From assembly GCA_965153355.1 (NCBI GenBank), contig OZ231126.1:30008001-30072000 (forward strand): 64,000 nucleotides of DNA, written 5' to 3'. Positions 13,505 through 32,587 of this stretch are shown one piece after another (positions within the stretch are counted from its first letter, which is position 1; each line of letters starts with the position of its first letter). The notes beneath the pieces are model-generated. The model was not told the origin of the DNA, made no database searches, and was given only the letters and a program-made list of their open reading frames with translations. A program made the position numbers and the translations under genes. This DNA is from Flaccisagitta enflata (taxonomy: Eukaryota > Chaetognatha > Sagittoidea > Aphragmophora).

Positions 13505-13706
13505 TTAGTCGCGTTCACGCGACTTTACAACCTACTTTGTCCGTCGGTTGCTTGGTTGGTCGGTCGGTCGGTCGGTCGGTCGGTCACACTTTGTTTTTTT
13601 TTTCATTTTTATTTTTACCTCACTGTTCCTGCCTAAATGGTCTGGTGACCTCAAATATGGCCCTTGCCCACCCGCACGCGACTTCGGTAGCCGTGTATCC
13701 GGCCTT

Positions 13707-13713
<7 letters not shown>
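13505..13713 (-). mobile_element. Stem-closed element, full copy, minus orientation
   Basis: TTTTT-AGTCGCGTTCACGCGACT begins the copy and GCACGCGACTTCGGTAGCCG, then TGTATCCGGCCTTGTT, ends it. In the element's own orientation the 5' stem is AGTCGCGTGC and the 3' stem is GAACGCGACT. The interior is (CGGT)n plus CTCACTGTTCCTGCC and GTGACCTCAAATATGGCC. A T-run of about 26 follows. Confidence 0.8.
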
Positions 13714-13740
<27 letters not shown>

Positions 13741-14187
13741 AAGCTGGATGTAACAATTGGGACAAGATTGTTTCATTAAGAAAAAATGATGTAATATATA
13801 AATGTGTTAAGAGCAAAACATATATTTTTTTCAACTTGTTAAACTCATTCGCTTTGGCGTGACCTAGCCGTCTTATATTTTGGCTGTCTTAGCTTTGGGG
13901 CTTTCGTTGAAGTGCGTCAGACGATTTTTTTTTTCAAATAAATCAATTCAACACAAAGAACTTCCTTGACTCCGTTTTCCATTAACTTTTTTAGGTTTTG
14001 TTTCATTGCATGTTTTTGTTTTGTTATTGCTTACTATCGGTTCTATTGCTTGCCCTTTTGGTTGGTTGGTCATTCTTGATGGAAGAGAAAGTCTTCTTGG
14101 ACAATCGAGGGATGATTGGAGAGTTGAATCGAGTACGATATAGCCAACTAGCACTTGCATTCAAACATTCATGTATTAACGCTTTTT
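13714..14187. other. Gap region, no gene seen
   Basis: Poly-T followed by AT-rich sequence without a supportable coding feature. Confidence 0.4.
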
Positions 14188-14660
14188 GGACAGCGGCCCC
14201 AATGGGCCGATGACCTGTAGGACACAGGGGTGAATTTCCAGACGTCCGTCCGTCCACCCGTCTATCCGTCCATCCGTCCATCCGTCCATCCGTCCGTCCG
14301 TCTGTCCGTCCTTCCGTCCGTGCAATGGTGGCAATGATGGCAAAATTATCAAATGGAAAGCCAGTATGTAATAATGTATCACGGTCGTGCCAGTAGATAT
14401 GCGGAAGTATGCTGCCACAGAGTTGCTTACAGTTACATACCTTACAAACAAGGCCAAGGAGGCTGAAACGCGCGCCTGTTGGATCGTCAAACGTTTGCGT
14501 GACAGACAGACGGACTGATGGACGGATGTAGTAATGGAAGGACGGACGGATAAACGGACAGAAGGACAGACGGACGGACGGACAAACGGAATGACGGACG
14601 GACGGACACATCAACCAACTTATACGGATGGACACGGGCTTTCAACGAGTTACTCAAATG
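14188..14660. mobile_element. Partial GGGCAGCGG element next to a diverged stem-closed copy
   Basis: TTTTTGGACAGCGGCCCCAA with GATGACCTGTAGGACACAGG and a (CCGT/CCAT)n tract is the 5' part of the GGGCAGCGG family. From about 14449, AACAAGGCCAAGGAGGCTG and TGTTGGATCGTCAAACGTTT plus (GGAC)n resemble the copy at 28554-28675. Neither has both termini. Confidence 0.5.
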
Positions 14661-14790
14661 CGGGCGAAAAACGTTTGAAAAATATCCGTAGTGCGTAAAA
14701 AGGTTTATATTTTATTTGGTCCTCTTGGGTGTTGCGCGCACACATGAGAGACAAAACGGATGGTGGAAATGGAAGTGGAAGTGAGACTGG

Positions 14791-14792
<2 letters not shown>

Positions 14793-14860
<68 letters not shown>
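14793..14860. repeat. (GA)n microsatellite
   Basis: About 68 bp of GA dinucleotide at the left margin of the complex purine-rich satellite. Confidence 0.9.
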
Positions 14861-14863
<3 letters not shown>

Positions 14864-15595
14864 AAAAGACAAAAAACAAGGAGACAGACATACAGACTGA
14901 TAGACTGATAGACTGATAGAAGAAGAGACAGAAGGTCTTATTGACAGAGAGAAAAAAATAGTAAGAGGGTGTGGGAGAGAGAAACAAACTGTGCCATAGA
15001 AACAGAGACAGACACAGTACAGTCCAATTCACTCAAACAGAAGCAAAAACAGAGAAACAGAGACAGAAACAGTCAAACAAAGGCAAAGACAATCATCTGA
15101 AATGAAAGACTGAAACAACCAGACAGAGATAGACAGTTAATAACTGAAACAAAGAAACAGAGACAGAAACAGTCAAACAAAGGCAAAAATACCTTGATAT
15201 TGACAGGAAATGAAAGCCAGGGACGACAGACAGTTAATAACTGAAACAGCCAGAGGTGAAGAGACATACACATGGGATAAAAGACAGGGACGATAGACAG
15301 TTAAAAACTGAAACAGCCAGAGGCGAAGAGACATACACATGAGATAAAAGACAGGGACGATAGACAGTTAATAACTGAAACAGCCAGAAGCGAAGAGACA
15401 TACACATGAGATAAAAGACTGGGACGATAGAGATATAATACCTGAAACAGCTGGAGGCGAAGAGACATACACATGAGATTAAAGACAGAGATAGACAGTT
15501 AATAACTGAAACAGAGAAACAGAGACAAAAACAGTCAGACAAAGGCAAAAATACATTGACAGGAAATGAAAGACAAGGACGATAGACAGTTAATA

Positions 15596-16006
15596 CTATA
15601 TGGATTTTAAAAAAAGACGCACTTTTGTATCGTTGATTAGGCTATTAGAACTCAACAAAACTAAGTAAAAGTCTAGACCATTAGAAGGCCCTTCAAAAAT
15701 TCTTTAATTTGGCGCTAATCTGGTATTTCTATCTCTTTTTGTTTAGAAATGGCGTTAGTTTGAATGAAAACCTTGCCAAATTTGCTTTTGCAGTCCCATT
15801 GAAAAAGATGCATTTTAACAAAATGGTGTTTCTCTTTAACAGGCTATACCTTCAAAACGGTTTGAGATACAGACCTGGGATTGGTGTAGAATAAAAGATT
15901 TTTCAAAAATCTTTAAAATCAGTTTGTCTGATAAAAGTTCAAAAAACTTTTTATACATGTTTTATCAACTTATACCAAGGTGCGTCTTTTTTTTAAATTC
16001 ACGTAG
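15596..16006. mobile_element. Mariner-type MITE, copy 2 (TA target duplication)
   Basis: A 411-bp element beginning CTATATGGATTTT and AAAAAAGACGCAC. Its right end, reverse-complemented, is CTACGTGAATTT and AAAAAAAGACGCACC. TA flanks lie at 15594-15595 and 16007-16008. It interrupts the satellite phrase GTTAATAACTGAAACAGCC, which is intact in many neighbouring units, so the empty site (a single TA) is directly visible. Confidence 0.9.
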
Positions 16007-16710
16007 TAACTGAAACAGCCAGAGGCGAAGAGACATACACATGAGATAAAAGACAGAGATAGGCAGTTACTAACTGAAACAGAGAAACTGAGACAGAAAC
16101 AGTCAAACAAAGGCAAAAATACATTTACAGGAAATGAAAGACAGGGACGATAGACAGTTAATAACTGAAACAGCCAGAGGCGAAGAGACATAAACATGAG
16201 ATCAAAGACAGAGATTGACAGTTACAGGATCAGAATCAGAGTCAGATATAGTCAAACAAAGGCGAGGATATATTCACATGAAATGAATGACAGGGACGAT
16301 AGACAGTTAATAACTGAAACAGCCAGAGGCAAAGAGACATACACATGAGATAAAAGACAGAGATAGACAGTTACTAACTGAAACAGAGAAAGAGAGCCAG
16401 AAACAGTAAAACAAAGGCAAAGACATTCATTTGAAATGAGAGACTGAAACAGCCAGAAGCAAGACATATACACAGGAGATAAAAGACAGAGATTGACAGT
16501 TACTAACTGAAACAGACTCAGAGACAGATACAGTCAAACAAAGGCGAAGACATATTCACATGTAATGAAATACAGGGACGATAGACAGTTGATAACTGAA
16601 ACAGCCAGAGGCAAAGAGACATACACGAGATAAAAGACAGAGATATACAGTTACTAACTGAAACAGAGATAGAGAGCCAGAAACAGTCAAACAAAGGCAA
16701 AGACATTCAT

Positions 16711-23399
<6,689 letters not shown>

Positions 23400-23400
<1 letters not shown>

Positions 23401-23882
23401 GGGCCAGTAATAAGCGCGAAATGGCGAAGCCCAAGGAGAAGAAGAAGACGAAGAAATAGAAGAGTGATAAGAAGGAGAAGAAGAAGAGTGAGATGAAGGA
23501 GAAGAAGGAGAGGAAGAAGAAAAAGAAAAAAAGAAGAGAAAGAAGAAAAAGAAGAGGAGGAAGAAGAAGAAGAAGAAGAAGAAGAAGAAGAAGAAGAAGA
23601 AGAAGAAGAAGAAGAAGAAGAAGAAGAAGAAGAAGAAGAAGAAGAAGAAGAAGAAGAAGAAGAAAAAGAAAGAAGAGAAGGAAGAAAAAGAAGAAGAAGA
23701 AAAAGAAAAAGAAAAAGAAAAAGAAAAAGAAAAAGAAAAAGAAAAAGAAAAAGAAAAAGAAAAAGAAGAAGAAGAAAAAGAGGAGGAGGAAAAAGAGATA
23801 GGAGAAGAAAATAGAGAAGAAAGGAAAAAAAAGAAAAAAATAGAAAAGAAACGAAAAGAAAAGAAAACAGGAAGAGAAGATG
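23400..23882. repeat. (GAA)n/(GAAAAA)n purine tract
   Basis: About 430 bp of almost pure purine on the + strand with (GAA)n (about 23560-23662) and (AAAAGA)n (about 23690-23765). The second copy is at 28090-28550. Glu/Lys/Arg-rich and Ser/Leu/Phe-rich frames are repeat translations. Confidence 0.9.
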
Positions 23883-24034
23883 AAACAAGGCCGGATACAC
23901 GGCCATACCAGTTGCGGACGGGTGGGCAGGGGCGTAAATGCGCGTTTTCACACTTTTCGACTCGTGCTCACCGACCGACCGACCGACGGACGGACGGACC
24001 AAGGCTTTTATAGAGTTGCGTGTCCGCAACTAAA
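23883..24034 (+). mobile_element. Stem-closed element, GTTGCGGAC-stem subtype
   Basis: AACAAGGCCGGATACACGGC and CCAGTTGCGGACGGGTGGGC begin it; TATAGAGTTGCGTGTCCGCA and ACT-AAAAA end it. Stem AGTTGCGGAC / GTCCGCAACT is a perfect ten of ten. The interior (AAATGCGCGTTTTCACACTT, CGACTCGTGCTCACC, (CCGA)n) differs from the AGTCGCGTGC subtype but matches the copy at 55976-56119. Confidence 0.85.
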
Positions 24035-24069
24035 AATATGAAGAATCTCAACAATCGCAACGAAGAATC

Positions 24070-24255
24070 AAGGCCGGATACACGGCTACCCCAGTCGTGT
24101 AGAGGTAGGCAGGGGCCATTTTTTAGGTCACTAGATTATTCGGGCAGGAGCAGTGAGGTCAAGGGAAAAAAACATGAAAAAAGTAAAATGTGACTGACCG
24201 ACAGACAGACCAACCGACCAACGGTCAAAGCGGGGTGTAGAGTCGCGTAGAAATT
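24070..24255 (+). mobile_element. Stem-closed element, decayed stem
   Basis: CAAGGCCGGATACACGGCTA and CCCCAGTCGTGTAGAGGTAG begin it; AGCGGGGTGTAGAGTCGCGT and AGAAATTG end it. The interior belongs to the GGTCACTAG subtype. The local 3' hairpin is lost. It is followed by a (GAC)n tract. The duplicate copy is at 28707-28890. Confidence 0.7.
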
Positions 24256-24435
24256 GATCATGACGACGACGACGACGACGACGACGACTTTAATTACAAT
24301 TATCAATAACCTCCTGTGGTTGGGATGATTATATAGACTGATGGACTTGACGGTTCTTGATCCAATTCAAACGTCAATTGTCGTTTTCATCGAGTAGCGA
24401 GTAATAAAGTGACTTTGTGTGGCCGAAATATTGGG

Positions 24436-26428
24436 AAGAGGGGATCCTCATGTACCCCCTCCCAAATGTACCCCAAAATGAGATTCTGGCCCTAAAACCG
24501 GGGATTTTCTGCAATGTACCCTAGATGTACCCCATTACAATGTACTGGGGATTGTTTGCAATGTACCCCCCTTTGCCAAGATGTACCCTCATTATAAGTG
24601 GGGATTGATTTGAAATGTACCCTTTTTTGCCTAGATGTACCCCCTTACTTTTTAAGTGGGTTTTGATCTCAAATGTACCCCTAATAATTGAGATGTACCC
24701 CCTTCAATATCAGTGGGTTTACATCCCAAATGTACCCCTTACATTTGAAATGTACCCAAAGATTTTTTCCTTAGTTTTGGATTGCTCTCAGATGTACCCT
24801 CTTCATTATAAGTGGGTTTCGATCTCAAATGTAACCCTAATAATTGAGATGTACCCCCTTCAGTGCCAGGTGGGTTTAGATCTAAATATGTACTTACATT
24901 TGAAATGTACACAGATTTTTCCTTAGTTTTGGATTGGTCTCAGATATACCCTTTTCATTATGAGTGATTTTCGATCTCAAATGTATGTCTGATGGTGGAG
25001 ATGTACCCCCTTCAATATGAGTGGGTTTAGATCCCAAATGTGCCACTTACATTTGAAATATACCCCCAGATTTTTCCTTAGTTTTAGTGTTGCTCTCAGA
25101 TGTACCCTCTTCATTATAAGTGGGTTTCGATCTCAAATGTACCCACAGTGGTGAGATGCTTACCCCTTCAATATAGTGAGTTGAATCCCAAATGTACCCC
25201 TTACATTTGAAATGTACCCCAGATTTTTCATTAGTTATGGATTGGTCTCAGATGTACCCTCTTCGTATAAGTGAGTTTCGATCTCAAATGTACCCCTGAT
25301 AATTGAGATGTACCCCTTCAATATCAGTGGGTTTAGATCCCAAATGTACCCCTTACATTTGAAATGTGTGCCCCCAGATTTTTTTCCTTAGTCTTAGTTG
25401 CTCTCAGATGTACCCTCTTCATTATAAGTGGGTTTCATTCTCAAATGTACTATATTTGAGATGTACCCCCTTCATAATCAGTGGGTTTTGATCCCAAATG
25501 TACCCCTTACATTTGAAATGTACCCCCAGATTTTTTCCTTAGTTTTGGATTGCTCTCAGATGTACCCTCTTCATTATAAGTGGGTTTCGATCTCAAATGT
25601 ACCCCTGATAATTGAGATGTACCCCCTTCAATATCAGTGGGTTTAGATCCCAAATGTACCCCTTACATTTGAAATGTACCCCCAGATTTTTTCCTTAGTT
25701 TTGGATTGCTCTCAGATGTACCCTCTTCATTTAAAGTGGGTTTCGATCTCAAATGTACCCCTTATATTTGAAATGTACCCCCAGATTTTTTCCTTAGTTT
25801 TGGATTGCTCTCAGATGTACCCTCTTCATTATAAGTAGGTTTCGATCTCTCAAATGTACCCCAGTGTTTGAGGTCTTACCCCCTTCAATATCAGTGAGTT
25901 TAGATCCCAAATGTACCCCTTACACATCTGAAATGTACCCCAGATATTTTCCTTATCCTTAGTTTTGGATTGCCCTCAGATGTACCCTCTTCATTTTAAG
26001 TGGTTTTTGATCTCAAATGTACCCCTTATATTTGAAATATACCCGAATATTTTCCTTAGTTTTGGATTATCTCAGATGTACCTCTTCATTATAAGTGGGT
26101 TTCGATCTCAAATATTCTGATAATTGAGATGTGCCCATTGCAATATCAGTGGTTTAGAATCCCAAATGTACCCTTACATTTGAAATGTACCCCAGATTTT
26201 CCTTAGTTTTGGTTGCTCAGATGTACCCCCTTCATTATCAGTGGGTTTAGATCTCAAATGTACCCCTTACATTTGAAATGTACCCCTAATTTTTCACTTA
26301 GTTTTGGATTGATCTCAGATGTACCCCTCTTCTGTTATCAAGTGGGATTAGATCTCAAATGTATACAGTAATTGAGATGTACCCCCTTCAATATCAGTGG
26401 GTTTAGATCCCAAATGTACCCCTTACAT
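24436..26428. repeat. TGTACCCC-rich satellite, ~155-bp higher-order unit
   Basis: About 2 kb in which (A)TGTACCC(C) recurs dozens of times, spaced roughly 20-45 bp. The higher-order unit (period 156 between 25507 and 25663) contains TTACATTTGAAATGTACCCC, TTTTTTCCTTAGTTTTGGAT, TGCTCTCAGATGTACCCTCT, AAGTGGGTTTCGATCTCAAA and CAATATCAGTGGGTTTAGAT. Copies at both edges are more degenerate. It separates duplication copies B and C. The 72-103-aa frames are satellite translations. Confidence 0.9.
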
Positions 26429-26966
26429 TTGACAACCACCATACATCATAGACTCATTAGAAATGAATTGATAGAATGTTTTGTTTTGTTTTGCCCCTGC
26501 TTCACAACCAGTTTCCAACCACCATACAAAATGAATTTATGCTTATCTTGATGATCGTTGTTTGAGACAACTCTACACAACACAACACAACGCAATACAA
26601 TACAACACAATACAGCACAACATTCACCATTAATTTACTTATTCATTCATTCATTCATTCATTCAGTTGTTTTTTCCATTCATTTATTTTTTCATTCATT
26701 CATTTATTAGTTCATTCATTGATTCTTTCACTCATTTATTCATTTATCTATTCATTCATTTATTCAATCATTTCTTCTGACGGGGTGCGTATGAGAAAGG
26801 GGCTTACATATAGGCAGGGACAGGGATTGTGATGGCAGCTACAAATCTGAGAGATGCGTACCACAATTATCAGTTTGTGCGGCCTCGGAAAACGAAAATC
26901 TGCTTCTGCCTTCTCTTTCATTCAGGGTCAAATCCATTATTTGCTCTCTTTCCTTCTTTCGTTTTT

Positions 26967-27047
<81 letters not shown>

Positions 27048-27334
27048 TCCTCTTTTTCGTTTTTGGCCATTTCCTTGTCAGAATCATTTCCAGGAATTGA
27101 AAATTGGAAATTGACCATTTGCCCTTGGAAGTTGGAACTCCCACCGGTCACGCGCGAAGATAAACAAGGACACGCGATGATACGAACGAGGACACACTCC
27201 ACGCATGCACGCACACCCTTCGACACACGATCCAAAAAAAAACACCTACAAACCCTATCATCATACACAGATAAACAAAAACTAACAAATCCATGTACAA
27301 GGGACGCGCGCGTGTACACACACACACACACACA

Positions 27335-27536
<202 letters not shown>

Positions 27537-27791
27537 CAATCAAAGTGTATAGGCCGATGGTGTGCGCCAATTGAAAATCTATGCTCGCTATGTCAGTCTA
27601 TGATCGTTATTCCATTTTTTTCACACTCAAATGTGATAACTGTAATAAACACGCCTGCTCACGTTAATGCTAATGAGCGTTTCAAAGCTGCATGGCAGAA
27701 ACTAATTAACCGGCTGTAAAAGCCAACTCCTCTTGATTTATACCCGCTATCAAAGGCTTCAAACTTCTTTTGAAAAATAATTAATTTAATG

Positions 27792-27829
<38 letters not shown>

Positions 27830-28252
27830 GCACGCACGCACACAGACACACACACACACTGACACACACACACACACAAACAACACACATACACACACAC
27901 ACACGTACCTGCACACATACACACACACACACACGAATTGACGAACCCACGCCCTCATTCACTCTTCGTTCTATAAGTGGAGCCAAGAGGGAGAGCTCAA
28001 GCCAAGAGGCGTTGCTTTCAGGCCTTCGGGGTTTCCTCGCTTCCTTTTAATGACGAAAAAAAGGCTAACGGCATGGGCCAGTAACAAGCGCGAAATGGCG
28101 AAGCCGAAGGAGAAGAAGAAGACGAAGAAGTAGAAGAGTAAGAAGAAGGAGAAGAAGAAGAGTGAGATGAAGGAGAAGAAGGAGAGGAAGAAGAAAAAGA
28201 AAAAAAAGAAGTGAAAGAAGAAAAAGAAGAGGAGGAAGAAGAGGAGGAAGAA

Positions 28253-28299
<47 letters not shown>

Positions 28300-28553
28300 A
28301 GAAGAAGAAGAAGAAGAAGAAGAAGAAGAAGAAGAAGAAGAAGAAGAAGAAAAAGAAAAAGAAAGAAGAGAAAGAAGAAAAAGAAGAAGAAAAAGAAAAA
28401 GAAAAAGAAAAAGAAAAAGAAAAAGAAAAAGAAGAAGAAGAAGAGGAGGAGGAAAAAGAGATAGGAGAAGAAAATAGAGAAGAAAGGAAAAAAAAGAAAA
28501 AAATAGAAAAGAAACGAAAAGAAAAGAAAAGAAAACAGGTAGAGAAGATGAAA

Positions 28554-28675
28554 CAAGGCCAAGTAGGCCAATAAGGTGCGACGTGTGGATCGTCGAACGA
28601 ATGCGTTACCCGACCAACAGACCGACCAACAGACGGACACAGCCAGTTAAAGAGGTGCTTTGTCGCACCTAAAAA
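28554..28675 (+). mobile_element. Stem-closed element, GGTGCGAC-stem subtype
   Basis: AACAAGGCCAAGTAGGCCAA and TAAGGTGCGACGTGTGGATC begin it; AAAGAGGTGCTTTGTCGCAC and CT-AAAAA end it. Stem AGGTGCGAC / GTCGCACCT is perfect at nine of nine. It replaces the GTTGCGGAC-type copy present at the equivalent position (23883) in unit B, so units B and C differ by presence of different subtypes. Confidence 0.8.
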
Positions 28676-28706
28676 TATGAAAAATCTCAACAATCGCAAC
28701 GAAGAA

Positions 28707-28890
28707 TCAAGGCCGGATACATGGCTACCCCAGTCGTGTGCAGGTAGGCAGGGGCCATTTCTTAGGTCACTAGATTATTCGGGCAGGAGCAGTGAGGTCA
28801 AGGGGAAAAAACATGAAAAAAGTAAAATGTGACTGACCGACAGACAGACCAACCGACCAACGGTCAAAGCGGGGTGTAGAGTCGCGTAGA
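28707..28890 (+). mobile_element. Stem-closed element (unit C copy of 24070)
   Basis: CAAGGCCGGATACATGGCTA ... GTAGAGTCGCGTAGAAATTG. It is homologous over its whole length to 24070-24255. Confidence 0.7.
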
Positions 28891-29386
28891 AATTGATCAT
28901 GACGACGACGACGACGACGACGTTAATTACAATGATCAATAACCTCCTGTGGTTGGGATGATTATGTAGACTGATGGACTTGACGGTTCTTGATCCAATT
29001 CAAACGTCAATTGTCGTTTTCATCGAGTAGCGAGTAATAAAGTGACTTTGTGAGGCCGAAATATTGACTTAAATACCAATAACGACCGAGAGTGAAGAGA
29101 GAAGGCACTTCAACCTCGACGTGGAAGATTAAGGTCAAAAAGTTGGGGAAAATGACAAGATTTTAGAAGGGAAGGAGGAGAGGAGGGGAGGAAGAAAAGA
29201 AGTAAGGAATGAATTCAGAAAGAACGAATGAACGGAAGAAGGATAGACAGTGAGAAGGAAATGAAGCAGGGTGGATGGAAGAGGGGAGAGAATGGGAGAA
29301 TGGAAGGGAGGATCGAAGGAAGGAAGGAAGGAAGGAAGGAAGGAAGGAAGGAAGGAAGGAAGGATGGAAGGAAGGAAGGAAGGAAG

Positions 29387-29971
29387 AGGTCGCCCAAGGG
29401 CAATATGTAATCAGCGAAACCCGTTGCCCTGCTTTGCATGATTGTAAATTTGTGTGAGGGGAAGTCCTGTAGAACACAGGGGGACTTTCGTTCGTCCTGC
29501 CTGACAACATTGATGAGATGCTATAGTGCACTGATTGAAGGTCTTCAAGAGTCTGAAGGCTTTCCCAAGGCTTAAATGGCCATCAGGTTTGATTTGAAGC
29601 CTGACAGCGCTACTTTGAGGCCTGTGAGCCTTAATTTGAGGCCTGAGAGGGCTATTTGTGGCCTGAGAGGGCTAGTCGGAGGTCTGAGAGGGCTAATTTG
29701 AGGCCTGAGAGGCCTGGTTTAAGGCCTTACAGGCCGGATTTGAGACCGGAGGAACCAGATTTGAGGCCTGAGGGGCCGGATTTGAGGCCTGAGGGGCCAG
29801 ATTTGAGGCCTGAGAGGCCGGATTTAAGGCCTGAGAGGCCGGATTTGAGCCCTGAGAGGCCAGATTTGAGACCTGAGAGGCCTGATAGGGGGGGGACAAA
29901 CGGACGAACGGACAAACGAACGAACGAAAGTGTTCTACAGTACTTCGTCCCCTTTGGGGCCGCTGCCCAAA
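29387..29971 (-). mobile_element. GGGCAGCGG-family element inside a (GGAA)n microsatellite
   Basis: In + coordinates it runs from GGTCGCCCAAGGGCAATATG and AACCCGTTGCCCTGCTTTGC to CGTCCCCTTTGGGGCCGCTG and CCC-AAAAA. Inner stems are GAAGTCCTGTAGAACACAGG with GGGACTTTCGTTCG, and CGAACGAAAGTGTTCTACAG with TACTTCG. The interior is an array of about 20-bp GGCCTGAGAGGCCGGATTTG (about 29575-29890). The (GGAA)n microsatellite lies on both sides (29310-29385 and 29981-30150), so the element probably inserted into it. Confidence 0.8.
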
Positions 29972-29974
29972 AAG

Positions 29975-30150
29975 CAATGCAGGAAGGAAGGAAAGAAGGA
30001 GGGAAAGCAGGAGCGAAGGAAGGAAGGAAGGAAGGAAGGAAGGAAGGAAGGAAGGAAGGAAGGAAGGAAGGAAGGGAGGAAGGAAGGAAGGAAGGAGAGA
30101 AGGAAGATGAAGGGAGGAAGGCGGGCGGAAGGAAGGAAGGAGGAAAGGCC
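29975..30150. repeat. (GGAA)n microsatellite
   Basis: About 175 bp of GGAA with interruptions, continuing the tract at 29310-29385. Confidence 0.9.
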
Positions 30151-30365
30151 TTTGTATTCGATAAATCAAGTTTTCTCTAGGACGCTGCGCCAAGAATCCC
30201 ACCTGCATCGGATAAGAAAGGAATTTCGCTTTGCATTTGTTCTTTGCATTTGCATTCTCTGCGAAACTCGGTATCACTCGTCGACTTCGTGGTTCCTTGA
30301 ATTCAAAATCCCCAGAGATGCAAAAAGAGGAAAAACGAATGAAAAATCGATTAAGCTTCAGTTGC

Positions 30366-30420
30366 GGTTTTTAGTCGCGTGAAAGCGACTTCAAAACCCG
30401 CTACGTCGCGTCGGTCCGAC
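30366..30420 (-). mobile_element. Stem-closed element, 3'-hairpin fragment
   Basis: TTTTTAGTCGCGTGAAAGCG, then ACTTCAAAACCCGCTACGTC and GGTCCG. Only the A-run-side hairpin (AGTCGC-GTGAAA-GCGACT) and the first interior bases are present. Confidence 0.55.
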
Positions 30421-30780
30421 ATTTGCATCGAATTCACAGACGCGTAAATATTTGCGTGTTCCATTCGGGTGTGTCAATATGCAAAACATAAATCCATGAG
30501 AATATAACGCAAGGACATCATGGGGTTATTCATTTTAATGCTTTCACTGTTTTTCTTTTTTCAAATTTCTGTCATCTTCCGTTTTTTTCAAAATCGCGGT
30601 TTTGCCCCTAATTTGCATAACGTTGTAATCATGTTAACGACTTTTTATCCTTCGCCTTGTCACAGTGGGCTTTCCGATTACTTTCAAATGCTGTGATCCG
30701 AAAAGTGTCTGGGTCATTCATATCAAATTTGATTAAACAGTAAGACGGTATTTTTTAGTTAATCAATTTGTTTCTTGGCA

Positions 30781-31906
30781 CTGACGACCAATCCAGGGTG
30801 AGAATGACATAACAGTGTTTTTTTTTTTCAGTTTTGCTAAGCTCATATGTCTACAATATAAGAACCATCGAGAGGGAAATCTTTCCTGGAGCGCTTTTTG
30901 AAAAAAAATCGATTTTTCACCTACAGGAAAGGTGGTGGTAATAAAGGTTCTTGTGAGTTGTATTGACTCAATTTTAGATTCCATATTGTTAATCTATGCA
31001 AAATTCCCTTTCATTTGATAGATCGCACTCTATACTTTTGCAAAGAATCTAACTTTTCATTTTTTGAGTCACTGTTACAAAAAAATATTGGTGGCTCAAA
31101 TTATGAAAACTTTATTTCTGTATAAAACCATATTGTGTAACTTATCAAATGAAAGGAAATTTTGCATAGAATAACAATATGGAACCAAAAAATGAGTCAA
31201 TACAACTCACAAGAATCAGTATTACCACCACCTTTCCTGTAGGTGAAAAATCGATTTTTTTTCAAAAAGCCCTCCAGGAAAGATTTCCCTCTCGATGGTT
31301 CTTGTATTATTTAGAAAAAAGTCGAAGAGACGAAGTCCCTTCGGTCTTTTTGAGTCCTACAGAGTTTTTTGGATTTCCCTTTTTCTCATGAAGCGTTTGA
31401 GAAAGTTGATAAGCTTTTGGGGCCAAATGAGACTACGCATGAAATTAACAGCTAAGAAAGAACTAAATCTCCTCTTTCAGATGACGCCAAGCAAAATTCT
31501 GTGCGATCGATAATTTTGGAGCTATGATTTTTTAAATCTTTATTTATTTCTTCAAATTTTTTGCATTTTTCCCAAAAACGAGGAATCAAGTTAGTTGAAG
31601 TCTATTTGAACTTTGAGATCTCCCAGGTGATGATTGTGCATCCTGGCAGCACAGTCTCTCTCTCATTTCAACTCCGAACTCTATGAGAGGCATTTCCATC
31701 AGTTCATCCATCGTTCTGTTGGTCCGTCTGTCTGTCTGAGTGAAAAAGTGGAAAAACAAGCGGTCTAGATGCTTGTGTGTAGGGTTGGGGTGTTGATGGG
31801 GGTTGGATGCCTCTGTCCACCTGTCCGCAACGATATTGTAACCCCGTGTTACCTGTTTTTCTCTGTTTCTCTCTCTGTCTCTCTCTCCCCCTCCTCCTCT
31901 GTCTCT

Positions 31907-31977
<71 letters not shown>

Positions 31978-32137
31978 TTTTTCTCTCTCACACTGTTTCC
32001 CTCTCTCATTTTCTCGAGCAGCATTTACGACTTTTTTCCTACGGCGATTAGCCGCCCTTATTGGTACACATATGAGCTTGGCAAAACTGCGAAAAAAACC
32101 CACTGTAATGTCATTCTCATCCTGGATTGGTCGTCAG
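30781..32137. mobile_element. Nested foldback element
   Basis: The outer inverted repeat is CTGACGACCAATCCAGGGTG at 30781 and its imperfect complement CATCCTGGATTGGTCGTCAG ending at 32137; arms extend about 80 bases to CTCATATGT/ACATATGAG. Inside, a second inverted repeat pairs about 30856-31020 with 31146-31310 (AAGAACCATCGAGAGGGAAA; TCACCTACAGGAAAGGTGGT). The space 31310-32065 is filled by a copy of the repeat family also found at 6752-7616, including (CT)n at 31911-31972. No target duplication was recognised. Confidence 0.65.
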
Positions 32138-32587
32138 ACAGTAGTGGTGTAGACATCGCATTAGATTTCGATCGCGAAAAAAAAAACGGTTGCCGATGGA
32201 ATTTGGAAAAAGGAAAACGGCGATCGTTCTAAAATCAACAGCCCCATCTTGTGTCAGCGTTATGGTCTCAAACTCAGTCATCAGTCGTATTTGACACACC
32301 TGAAGTGTTCCATATTCATTCACTTATTCTTTCAAGCGCGCATAATGGCCTTCTTTGCATCTTCACCCATTGTACTGCTATATTGAAAGTTGAATGCAAA
32401 TTTTCATTAGTCTCACTTACTTGTGTACAAAAATGTGCAAAGAAATTTGCGTCTTAAAATTTCCTCTAGCTCTCATCACATTTCCATTTGTTTAGGTCGT
32501 TTTAGCCTCCAAATTGGCAATTGAAATATCTCACTGGTTGCGAACAAATTGGCGGCACCAACGTCGTACTCATAGTTACACATAACG
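32138..32587. other. Gap region, no gene seen
   Basis: AT-rich sequence. A 68-codon frame at 32251 has no supporting motif. Confidence 0.4.
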
